Positions 46,402 to 52,919 of a DNA stretch of 64,000 nucleotides are shown here, piece after piece. The translations under genes and the position numbers were made by a program. Within the stretch, counting starts at the first letter, position 1, and each line of letters starts with the position of its first letter. Where the stretch lies: contig NZ_CP076853.1 of assembly GCF_018987265.1 (NCBI RefSeq), positions 2,542,001 through 2,606,000 of the forward strand. Direction: 5' to 3'. The notes under the pieces were generated by a model. That model searched no databases. It was not told where the DNA came from and saw nothing but the letters and a program-made list of their open reading frames with translations. This stretch comes from Rhizobium sp. WYJ-E13 (lineage in GTDB: Bacteria; Pseudomonadota; Alphaproteobacteria; Rhizobiales; Rhizobiaceae).

Positions 46402-46781
46402 TCCATTGGGCCGGCCTTGCCGCCATCAAGCGGTTTTCACGCGGTCTCCACGCAAGGCGCTGTGTGTCCAACGCGCAATACAGGCCATCCTCCCAATATG
46501 ATACAACAACCTGCTGTGTAATCGTTTCCACAAACAGCCTTGCGCCGCAACGTAACGATCCGTCAAGCATATTTGAGCGAGATACCCGAATATGCTGGAT
46601 ATTTTGTTGTACTTTGTTTCGAGCGTCTTGCCTGCGGTACCAGACCGCAATTATCTAACGAAAGAATGTGAAGACGTGTTCATATGCCATCTGCCCTGAT
46701 GGCCGGTGAGATGCGTTCGCGATATGCCTGTCATCTTGCTGCTTTACACGACGTATCCGAACCTTCGCCGATGGCCGCTCC
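46402..46781. other. Gene-free stretch upstream of the GH38-like gene
   Basis: About 380 bases, A/T-richer than its surroundings, probably containing the promoter of the minus-strand GH38-like gene. Short open frames exist on both strands but lack credible start signals or resemblance. No hairpin terminator or known box was seen. Confidence 0.4.
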
Positions 46782-47047
46782 ATGACCGAATTCACCGTCC
46801 ATGTCACACGTTCCAGCCAGGCGAATGATCACTGTTTCCAAGTGCCCTTCGATATTCCCTCGGGCACGACCATTTTCGGGCTAGTTTCGGGAACGGCAGA
46901 TATTCGCGGCGCAATGAGCGATCGCATCGTCCGGCCCGGTCAGGCATTCTCGCCGAAGAAACGATCGAAGCGGAGGAATGGCAGGACAGCTTTTCGGGAC
47001 CGCCAAAAACCTTGCGGCGCGCGGAAATCATCGTGGAAGCTGCGTAG
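46782..47047 (+). pseudogene. Possible frameshifted small gene
   Basis: The frame from ATG 46782 gives a plausible start (MTEFTVHVTRSSQANDHCFQ to about residue 50), then turns to low-complexity basic sequence. The frame one base earlier then yields EETIEAEEWQDSFSGPPK and EIIVEAA with a stop at 47045-47047, which looks like a natural C-terminus. A single missing base near 46945 would join them. Family not recognised. It could instead be two unrelated stretches. Confidence 0.25.
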
Positions 47048-47112
47048 CAGCCAATCCGGCAGTCCCGTCCACATCGAAGGAATTCGTAACTGATGTAACG
47101 ATAAAGGAGTGA

Positions 47113-47298
47113 CTATTTCTCTTCGCAGAGCGTCCGGTGAACCTCTGTCCAGAACAAGGCAAGCAACGTATCGCCGTTGCGTTCGGCGACGAGCGCGCGG
47201 ATCAGCGCCTCGGAGCCGGCCATGTCCTGCCAGCTCGATTTCAGCCCTTTGGCGGCCTGATGGCATTCGGCGATATCGAACGTTCTCTTACTGTCCAT
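47113..47298 (-). CDS. Small protein of unknown function opposite cinR
   Basis: A 61-residue acidic-basic helical protein (MDSKRTFDIAECHQAAKGLK to FWTEVHRTLCEEK). GGGGAGG is 8 bases before ATG at 47298, a strong ribosome site. It is transcribed away from cinR, whose promoter region begins right beside it, so it could share control with cinR. I do not recognise a family. Confidence 0.55.
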   Translation of the reverse strand: MDSKRTFDIAECHQAAKGLKSSWQDMAGSEALIRALVAERNGDTLLALFWTEVHRTLCEEK

Positions 47299-47347
47299 CT
47301 GGAGCCTCCCCGGAAAAGGCGCTAACAGATGGATCTGGAAAAGTCAT

Positions 47348-47365
47348 TCCCCGCATATGTGGGGA
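47348..47365. promoter_or_regulatory. Cin-type palindrome upstream of cinR
   Basis: TCCCC-G-CATATG-T-GGGGA, an 18-bp palindrome with only the N positions unpaired. It is the same motif as upstream of cinI. It is centred 68 bases before the chosen cinR start and also lies 50 bases from the divergent small gene. Likely CinR (lux-box-like) site. Confidence 0.55.
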
Positions 47366-47424
47366 TGCCTTGTATTTTTGACATTCCTCGCGGTAGGATT
47401 GAACGGTTTGAGACAGGCGGCACG

Positions 47425-48150
47425 ATGACGGAAAATAGCTATTCGCAAAAATTCGAAGCCGTTTTCGAACAGATCAAGGCTGCGGAAAATGTCGATGCTT
47501 CCATCCGCATTTTCCAGGCGGGATATGCCGTGGACTATGTCACCTATCACCTCGCTCAGACCATTGCGGCAAAGATAGACGCCCCTTTTGTGCGCACCAC
47601 CTATCCGGATGCCTGGGTGTCTCGCTATCTGCTCAACAGCTATGTGAAGGTCGATCCGATCGTCAAACAGGGCTTCGAGCGCCAGCTGCCCTTCGACTGG
47701 AGCGAGGTCGAGCCGACACCGGAAGCCTATGCCATGCTCGTCGACGCCCAGAAGCACGGGATCGGCGGAAACGGCTATTCGATCCCCGTTGCCGACAAGG
47801 CGCAGCGCCGCGCGCTGCTGTCGATCAATGCCCGCATTCCGCTCGATGACTGGACCTCCATGGTCAAGCTCTATCGCAATGAGTGGATCGAACTCGCCCA
47901 TGTCATCCATCGGAAGGCCATCTACGAGCTTCACGGCGAGAACGACCCGGTGCCGACGCTTTCCCCGCGCGAAATCGAATGTCTGCATTGGACGGCACTC
48001 GGCAAGGACTACAAGGACATCGCCGTCATCCTCGGCATTTCCGAGCATACGACCCGCGACTACCTGAAAACTGCACGCTTCAAGCTCGGCTGCGCCACCA
48101 TTTCCGCGGCCGCCTCGCGGGCCGTGCAGTTGCGCATCATCAACCCCTAA
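47425..48150 (+). CDS. cinR: LuxR-type quorum-sensing regulator CinR
   Basis: A 241-residue acyl-homoserine-lactone receptor. The autoinducer-binding domain covers about residues 15-160 ([20 protein letters not shown], with the W and Y of the lactone pocket) and the LuxR helix-turn-helix about 175-238 ([20 protein letters not shown], then [18 protein letters not shown]). It closely matches remembered CinR of R. leguminosarum. ATG at 47425 is preferred: the longer frame from 47329 would place the palindrome within coding sequence. It activates cinI in response to the long-chain hydroxy-acyl signal made by CinI. Confidence 0.95.
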   Translation: MTENSYSQKFEAVFEQIKAAENVDASIRIFQAGYAVDYVTYHLAQTIAAKIDAPFVRTTYPDAWVSRYLLNSYVKVDPIVKQGFERQLPFDWSEVEPTPEAYAMLVDAQKHGIGGNGYSIPVADKAQRRALLSINARIPLDDWTSMVKLYRNEWIELAHVIHRKAIYELHGENDPVPTLSPREIECLHWTALGKDYKDIAVILGISEHTTRDYLKTARFKLGCATISAAASRAVQLRIINP

Positions 48151-48254
48151 GCTTTTCCGGATTAGTTTGGAACATTCTGTTGGCTCAAACGGGCCGGTCG
48201 ATCAGACCGCCCGTTTCAGAGTGGTTTATGCTGACCAGGAAAGACTCTAAACGA

Positions 48255-48272
48255 CCCCCCCATATGCGGGGG
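48255..48272 (+). promoter_or_regulatory. Cin-type palindrome 1 upstream of cinI
   Basis: CCCCC-C-CATATG-C-GGGGG, 18 bp, with the same unpaired N positions as the site at cinR. It ends 89 bases before the cinI ATG. If it is centred near -42 as lux boxes usually are, transcription would start near 48306. Confidence 0.6.
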
Positions 48273-48284
48273 CTCATCTGTAGG

Positions 48285-48298
48285 CACCCATATGAGGG
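48285..48298 (+). promoter_or_regulatory. Weaker Cin-type element 2 upstream of cinI
   Basis: A degenerate copy around CATATG (left arm CAC-C, right arm A-GGG), centred 28 bases after palindrome 1. It may be a low-affinity second site placed near the expected promoter -10 region. Confidence 0.35.
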
Positions 48299-48361
48299 AA
48301 TTTCCGATCCCGCCGTCCTGAACCATTCTGCCCTCACGAACCCAACACGCTGGAGGGCAAA

Positions 48362-49027
48362 ATGTTCGTTATCATTCAGGCACATGAGTATCAGAAATAC
48401 GCTTTCATACTCGACCAGATGTTCCGCCTGCGCAAGAAAGTCTTCGCGGACACCCTTGGCTGGAACGTTCCGGTAATCGGCCCCTTCGAGCGCGACAGCT
48501 ATGACTCGCTCTGCCCGGCCTATCTCGTCTGGTGCAACGAAACCCGCACCCGCCTATACGGCGGCATGCGCCTGATGCCGACGACCGGACCGACCCTCCT
48601 CTACGACGTCTTCCGCGCAACGTTCCCGCAGGCAGCCAATCTCGTCGCCCCCGGCATCTGGGAAGGCACCCGCATGTGCATCGACGAGGAAGCAATCGCC
48701 GACGATTTTCCCGATGTCGATGCCGGCCGCGCCTTCTCCATGCTGCTGCTCGCACTTTGCGAATGCGCCCTCGACCACGGCATCCACACGATGATCTCAA
48801 ACTATGAGCCGCATCTGAAGCGCGTCTACAAGCGCGCCGGCGCCGAAGTCGATGAACTCGGCCGGGCCGATGGCTACGGCAAGTATCCGGTCTGCTGCGG
48901 CGCCTTCGAAGTTTCCGAACGTGTGCTCACTAGGATGCGCGCATCCCTCGGCATCGATACCCCCCTCTACACCCGCTACGTCCCGACACGTTCCGTCGTG
49001 ACGCAATTCCTGGAGATGGCAGCATGA
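48362..49027 (+). CDS. cinI: Autoinducer synthase CinI
   Basis: A 221-residue LuxI-family acyl-homoserine-lactone synthase that makes N-(3-hydroxy-7-cis-tetradecenoyl)-homoserine lactone in R. leguminosarum. Conserved acidic/aromatic residues are visible as FRLRKKVFADTLGW near residue 20, ERDSYDSL near 42, RLYGGMRLMPTTGPTLLYDV near 65 and GIWEGTRMCIDEEA near 98. GGAGGG precedes the ATG. Its stop overlaps the cinS start by ATGA, so the two are translationally coupled. Confidence 0.97.
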   Translation: MFVIIQAHEYQKYAFILDQMFRLRKKVFADTLGWNVPVIGPFERDSYDSLCPAYLVWCNETRTRLYGGMRLMPTTGPTLLYDVFRATFPQAANLVAPGIWEGTRMCIDEEAIADDFPDVDAGRAFSMLLLALCECALDHGIHTMISNYEPHLKRVYKRAGAEVDELGRADGYGKYPVCCGAFEVSERVLTRMRASLGIDTPLYTRYVPTRSVVTQFLEMAA

Positions 49028-49215
49028 ACCGCTTGAACGAAACCACCGTGCAAAAAGATATCGGCGCGCTGGAACGACATATCCTCGCATCCCGCGATAT
49101 CGCCACGCAGATGGGAGACCCCTTCCTCTCCTATCTGCTCTCGATGGCTCTCTTCACGATCTACGAGAAGAAGGCGCATCAGGAAAACGACCTGCTGAAG
49201 AGCAGCTACAACTGA
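49024..49215 (+). CDS. cinS: Small anti-repressor CinS
   Basis: A 63-residue helical protein overlapping the end of cinI by four bases. This is the position, size and strand of cinS, which in R. leguminosarum relieves repression of the Rhi/Rai systems by binding the repressor PraR. The sequence NRLNETTVQKDIGALERHIL and MGDPFLSYLLSMALFTIYEK fits that family by appearance. It is followed by a palindromic repeat that may end the transcript. Confidence 0.88.
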   Translation: MNRLNETTVQKDIGALERHILASRDIATQMGDPFLSYLLSMALFTIYEKKAHQENDLLKSSYN

Positions 49216-49312
49216 GCAATTCCAGCAAAAGTGCTTGAGCGCTTTGCGTCCGGAATTGCGTGAAAACAAAGATATAGAGCATTTCCGTGACGTGAAGAAA
49301 ATGGAAATGCTC
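49216..49312. repeat. Rhizobial palindromic intergenic repeat
   Basis: Two consecutive hairpins. The first has GCAATTCC (49216-49223) with GGAATTGC (49252-49259). The second has GAGCATTTCC (49277-49286) with GGAAATGCTC (49303-49312). The sequence, with AAAGTGC and GCGTCCGGAATTGC, looks like a repeat widely dispersed in Rhizobium genomes. It begins two bases after the cinS stop, so it is in the mRNA 3' end. Confidence 0.65.
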
Positions 49313-49423
49313 CAACGGGTCCCCCGGGGCCAGCGGCCGGGCTTGAAGCAGACCTCCCCTTCAGGCTCGGCTGCGCCTCCCGATCTCAGGCGCCTTGCCT
49401 GAACTGGCCAGAACTGGCCGCAG

Positions 49424-49792
49424 CTACCGCCTCATGGAAGCGATCGCCGAAATCAAGGCCTCGTGCTGATAGGGTTTCGGCAGGAAAGCGGTGTTGGCCG
49501 GCAGCGACATGGGATCGAGCCGCACCATGCCCGAGGTAATGATGATGCCGATATTCGGCCGCATCGCCCTTACCCGCTTGGCCAACTGGATGCCATCCAT
49601 CGAACCGGCCATGTTGACGTCGGTGAAGAGGATATCGACATCGTCGCGGGCCTTCAGAAGCACCATCGCCTCATCCGCATTCCCGGCCTCGAGCGCCACG
49701 TGCCCAACATCTTCAAGCACATCCAGAATATTGAACCTGATCAGCGGCTCATCCTCGACAATGAGCACCACGGCACCCTGGGAAGCCACCAT
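49424..49792 (-). CDS. Single-domain response regulator (CheY-like)
   Basis: A 122-residue receiver domain. It begins VVLIVEDEPLIRFNILDVLE with the acidic pair near residue 12, the phospho-acceptor Asp lies in ILFTDVNMAGSMDGIQLA near residue 55, then IIITSGMV and the conserved Lys in FLPKPYQHEAL near residue 107. No output domain is present. Such stand-alone receivers are common in rhizobia for general stress or polar signalling. ATG at 49792 has GAGGG upstream; the in-frame extension to 49999 runs into the tRNA. Confidence 0.88.
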   Translation of the reverse strand: MVASQGAVVLIVEDEPLIRFNILDVLEDVGHVALEAGNADEAMVLLKARDDVDILFTDVNMAGSMDGIQLAKRVRAMRPNIGIIITSGMVRLDPMSLPANTAFLPKPYQHEALISAIASMRR

Positions 49793-49984
49793 TCTGCGAT
49801 TGCCCTCTTCAGATCCAGTCTGACAGGAGTAAATGTAGCCCGTGTGCGAAGGTTCCAGAGGGCAAACCGGAAATATGCATCGTCCACAGATGCTTGCGCT
49901 GATGGCTTGTGACTGTCCCGGATTTGCGTTAAGCGGACACAAGCTGCGGGTGCCATTGCCCCGGCTGACCGCACCCTGGGTGCC

Positions 49985-50060
49985 GGGCCTGTAGCTCAAT
50001 GGTTAGAGCCGGCGGCTCATAACCGCTTGGTTGGGGGTTCGAGTCCCTCCGGGCCCACCA
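49985..50060 (+). tRNA. tRNA-Ile2 (CAT anticodon, lysidine-type)
   Basis: A 76-base tRNA with encoded CCA. Acceptor GGGCCTG pairs with CGGGCCC, the D-stem is GCTC/GAGC, the anticodon stem is GGCGG/CCGCT with loop CTCATAA (anticodon CAT), and the T arm has GGTTCGA. The extra arm and the CGCTTGGTTG segment resemble E. coli tRNA-Ile2 (ileX) more than elongator Met, and it lacks the G-C run of initiator tRNA. The CAT is expected to be modified to read ATA. Methionine elongator is the alternative. Confidence 0.93.
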
Positions 50061-50104
50061 GTTTCTCATCTTTTCAAAAAGCTAATGTAGCCGGACGCGA
50101 AAAA

Positions 50105-50152
50105 CCGGAATTTTGACACCAGGTTCCGGAATTCTGAAATTGGCGCGCCAAT
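50105..50152. repeat. 21-bp-spaced direct repeat and adjoining palindrome
   Basis: CCGGAATT(T/C)TGA occurs at 50105-50116 and 50126-50137, 21 bases apart. A perfect 14-bp palindrome, ATTGGCGCGCCAAT, follows at 50139-50152. It lies 45 bases from the tRNA. Repeated helically phased elements resemble the ends of IS21-type elements, but no transposase gene is nearby. Confidence 0.45.
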
Positions 50153-50193
50153 CATTCAAAGGGACTTTAAACCGCTTTTGAAGAGCCGGGACC

Positions 50194-50541
50194 TCACGCG
50201 CCTTTTTTCCGCGTAAAAAGCGCTCTCATGATCTTAAAGAAATCTTTGATCAGCCGAATGTAGGTCCAGTAGTTGGGATATTCGTCATATGATACCTCCC
50301 AAGGCGGCGTGCGCGGATCTCTTTTCTTGCGCCTAACACCCCAAGGGCCGACGTTGTCGCCTCCTAGTTTCTGCATCTCTTTCTTGAGTGCATCAATCTT
50401 GTCGCGCTCGGTTGGCATCTCAGTCCTTAAACAATCCGTAAGGCGTTCGAAATCATCGGATGTCTTGCTACGTTTGCCGCAGTCCGTTTCTGCAATGCTG
50501 CTTCCGCAGCCAAGGAACCGTACTAGGCCGCCGAAAACCAC
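50194..50541 (-). CDS. Hypothetical protein, possible lipoprotein
   Basis: A 115-residue protein. A short hydrophobic start (LVRFLGC) could be a lipoprotein signal, but it is very short. The rest is charged (KRSKTSDDFERLTDCLRTEM) with a C-terminal basic tail. Start GTG at 50541 is 6 bases after the upstream gene stop, so translation is probably coupled. Base composition is A/T-richer than the flanking chromosome. No family recognised. Confidence 0.5.
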   Translation of the reverse strand: MVFGGLVRFLGCGSSIAETDCGKRSKTSDDFERLTDCLRTEMPTERDKIDALKKEMQKLGGDNVGPWGVRRKKRDPRTPPWEVSYDEYPNYWTYIRLIKDFFKIMRALFTRKKGA

Positions 50542-50547
50542 ATAACG

Positions 50548-51153
50548 TTACCCGCCGGCATTATTCTCCGCATTTGATTCGTCAACTTTTGGAAGACCAG
50601 CTGTCTTGATCGTCAACCAAACGAATAAAATCAGCGCGACCAGCGCAGGAACGCCCAAAAGGACACAAAAATAAATCACCAGTGGAAGGTCGTGAATTCC
50701 TACGAATAGTTCCTGCGCAGCACACTTATCCGCCATGTAATCTTTGAAATGTGTACACTTGCCGGCGTCGGGGAATAAATAGAAAGCCCCGTCCACAACA
50801 ACCAGGAAGCCAGCCATGATGGCCATGCCTTCAAGCAGTTTTCCATTTGCTTGCCGCCTGAGTGACAGCTCCGGCTTCGTTTTCTTAACCGACCAGAGTA
50901 ACTTGCCGAACAGGAAGCACGCAGCTGTACCGAGAAACTGGGCAAGCATAATCACAAAGAAAAGGTTGAAAGCGGGTTTGACGAGGTGGGCAGTAAGTGC
51001 AGCCAGAAATGCCACCACCCCCAGTATTGAAACTGCGGACACCCACGTAAGCCCGTCTCGCGTCACAACAGCACGGTAGAGCCCATATGACGCCCAGGCG
51101 GTCAGGGCTATGGGGACGGGACCGATGGGCCAAGGAAACGATAGATCAAGCAT
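50548..51153 (-). CDS. Hypothetical integral membrane protein
   Basis: A 201-residue protein with about five hydrophobic segments (WPIGPVPIALTAWASYGLY, VSILGVVAFLAALTAHLV, FNLFFVIMLAQFLGTAACFL, MAIMAGFLVVVDGAFYLF, LPLVIYFCVLLGVPALVALI). Two cysteines lie in the third extramembrane loop (GKCTHFKDYMADKCAAQE). ATG at 51153 is used, with TTG at 51174 as an alternative. It heads a two-gene cassette beside the tRNA. No family recognised. Confidence 0.6.
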   Translation of the reverse strand: MLDLSFPWPIGPVPIALTAWASYGLYRAVVTRDGLTWVSAVSILGVVAFLAALTAHLVKPAFNLFFVIMLAQFLGTAACFLFGKLLWSVKKTKPELSLRRQANGKLLEGMAIMAGFLVVVDGAFYLFPDAGKCTHFKDYMADKCAAQELFVGIHDLPLVIYFCVLLGVPALVALILFVWLTIKTAGLPKVDESNAENNAGG

Positions 51154-51769
51154 GCTGCGACTATGCCTGATCAAATGCGTTACTCAACCGAATTATGTCT
51201 CGACACCGGGATCTTTCCTAACTCAGCGATGTAATGCGTCCGGGTCGTACGGCTGAGGTTCCATTTTGCCCCACGAACCTCAACTGTCGGACGACCATGT
51301 CCCGCTTCGGCGGGCTCTTTTTGCGAGATCCCCGACATTTTACGGATATCTTTCGGTCGCCGGATGCCACAGTCTAGCGGTGCGCGGAGCATGGTTGGTT
51401 ACCACGGCGCAGGCGCTGGCGGTTTGGTTGGAAACAGACCGTCAGCGTCGCCCAACCAAGCGGAAATCCTTATTTTCTCCGCATTCGCCGCTTCTGCTAG
51501 GCGATACGGATCTTGCAATCATCTCTCAGCGAGATCTCATCAGCCGCGAAAATGCCTTGGCTACAAAACGCTGGCCGAAGTGTTCATGGCCCATTTGCAA
51601 GAACAGGGGTGATCCCCTACCCTGAACGTCGGCGTGATGCATCTGGGTGAGCTTCTCCGATTCTTCCTCAAGCCCGACATCTCCATTCATTGCCGCCCCC
51701 TCATATTCATGATAGCTTAACCACGCTTTCGCGCTTGTGAAGCCAGGGATGGCAAGACGGGGGTGCGCG
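51154..51769. other. Gene-poor stretch with hairpins, possible small RNA
   Basis: No supported protein gene. On the plus strand TGAGGTT/AACCTCA (51254-51282) forms a stem-loop, followed by a CCCGC-TTCG-GCGGG stem with a CTCTTTTT tail (51301-51322). This pair looks like the 3' end of a small RNA or a remnant terminator. Open frames here (for example 51266-51625) have no credible ribosome site or recognisable family. Confidence 0.4.
51301..51322 (+). terminator. Isolated rho-independent terminator
   Basis: A 5-bp CCCGC/GCGGG stem with TTCG tetraloop, then CTCTTTTT. No annotated upstream gene on this strand ends here, so it may end a small RNA that starts within 51154-51300. Confidence 0.5.
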
Positions 51770-52360
51770 ATGAATGTCTTTTGGATCAGCGTCATCTGCT
51801 TCGGCCTTGGGATCTCCGCTGCTACGGCAGGCCCACTGCATGATGCCGCGCGCGAAGGCAATGTCGAGCGCGTCAAGCAGCTTGCGGATCAGGGGGTAAA
51901 CCTCTCCGAGCCTGATGATACCGGGGAACCGGCGCTGCTGATCGCGGCCCTGTCCGGCAAGGCCGATGTCGTCACTCTTCTTCTCGACCGCGGCTGCGAC
52001 ATCAAAATCCGCAACAAGGGCGGGCTGACGGCCCTGCATGCGGCGGCCTATGGCGGCCATCTGGATATCGTGGAACTGCTGGTGGCGAAAGGCGCCTCCG
52101 TCAACGACCACGACAACTTCTACAATATGACGCCGCTGCATGCGGCGGCCGAGGAAGGTCATGCCGATGTCATTGCCTTCCTGCTTGCGCAGAAAGCCGA
52201 TATCGAGCCGAAGGAAAGGAACGGCTACACGCCGGTGACCCAGGCCGGATGGCGGTCACACTGGGACGCCGTCACTCTGTTGTTGAAAGCGGGCGCCGCC
52301 TGTCAGGGAGCGGACCTTACGGGTCAGTGGCTCTATGACGAATGCACGAAGCGAAAATGA
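51770..52360 (+). CDS. Exported ankyrin-repeat protein
   Basis: A 196-residue protein with an N-terminal signal peptide (NVFWISVICFGLGISAATAG) and five ankyrin-like repeats from about residue 22, seen as PLHDAAREGNVERVKQLADQ, GLTALHAAAYGGHLDIVELL and TPLHAAAEEGHADVIAFLLA. Ankyrin repeats bind other proteins; this one would do so in the periplasm. ATG at 51770 has GGGG 6 bases upstream; GTG at 51737 and ATG at 51749 are in-frame alternatives. The YHS gene follows 31 bases later, so they may form an operon. Confidence 0.87.
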   Translation: MNVFWISVICFGLGISAATAGPLHDAAREGNVERVKQLADQGVNLSEPDDTGEPALLIAALSGKADVVTLLLDRGCDIKIRNKGGLTALHAAAYGGHLDIVELLVAKGASVNDHDNFYNMTPLHAAAEEGHADVIAFLLAQKADIEPKERNGYTPVTQAGWRSHWDAVTLLLKAGAACQGADLTGQWLYDECTKRK

Positions 52361-52391
52361 GCGTGCGCGCCTGAAAAACGGGAGCATTGAA

Positions 52392-52919
52392 ATGTCTCAC
52401 TGGAATGGATTTGTGAAGGCTGCAGCTACAGGCGGCATCGCCGTCCTGCTGCTGGCAAACGAGGCCACAGCCGAAGACTTCGTCAACACGGGCTATTTCG
52501 GGGATGTGGCGATCAAGGGCTATGACCCGGTCGCCTATTTCACGGATGATAAGGCCGTGGAAGGATCACCGCAATATTCCCACCACTGGCTGGGCGCGAC
52601 CTGGTATTTCGCCAGCGCCGAGCATCGTGACATGTTCGCCAAGGATCCCGGCAAATATGCCCCGCAATATGGCGGCTACTGCGCCGATGGCGTTTCCTTC
52701 GGAACGGTGACGACCAATATCGATCCGAAGGCCTGGCGGATCATCGATGGCAAGCTCTATATCAGCTATGATCCGGGTGCGGCCGAAGGGCTGGTGAAGA
52801 ACCCAACGAAGGTGGTGGATTCCCAAAAACACTGGTCGGAAGTGCAGAACATCCTGATCTCGGAGAAGGCGCAGAAAGACTGGCAGCATCCCTCTGCCCA
52901 GCAGCTGACCAATCGGTGA
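52392..52919 (+). CDS. Exported YHS-domain protein
   Basis: A 175-residue protein with signal peptide (GFVKAAATGGIAVLLLANEA) and a YHS domain (VAIKGYDPVAYFTDDKAVEG, then HHWLGATWYFASAEHRDMF and YAPQYGGYCADGVSFGT). YHS domains are small metal-associated modules; the YGGYCA segment has the conserved Cys. GGGAG is 8 bases before ATG at 52392. Its stop touches the stop of the convergent cyclase gene with no gap. Confidence 0.88.
   Translation: MSHWNGFVKAAATGGIAVLLLANEATAEDFVNTGYFGDVAIKGYDPVAYFTDDKAVEGSPQYSHHWLGATWYFASAEHRDMFAKDPGKYAPQYGGYCADGVSFGTVTTNIDPKAWRIIDGKLYISYDPGAAEGLVKNPTKVVDSQKHWSEVQNILISEKAQKDWQHPSAQQLTNR

Noticed and set aside
46337..46570. 77-codon minus-strand frame overlapping the GH38-like start
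   Set aside because: Overlaps a well-supported gene in another frame, with no ribosome site or family resemblance.
47329..47424. Longer N-terminus for cinR
   Set aside because: It would put the conserved palindrome in coding sequence, and the shorter start matches the remembered length of CinR.
51266..51625. 119-codon open frame in the gene-poor stretch
   Set aside because: No ribosome site, low-complexity basic composition and it crosses the isolated terminator hairpin.
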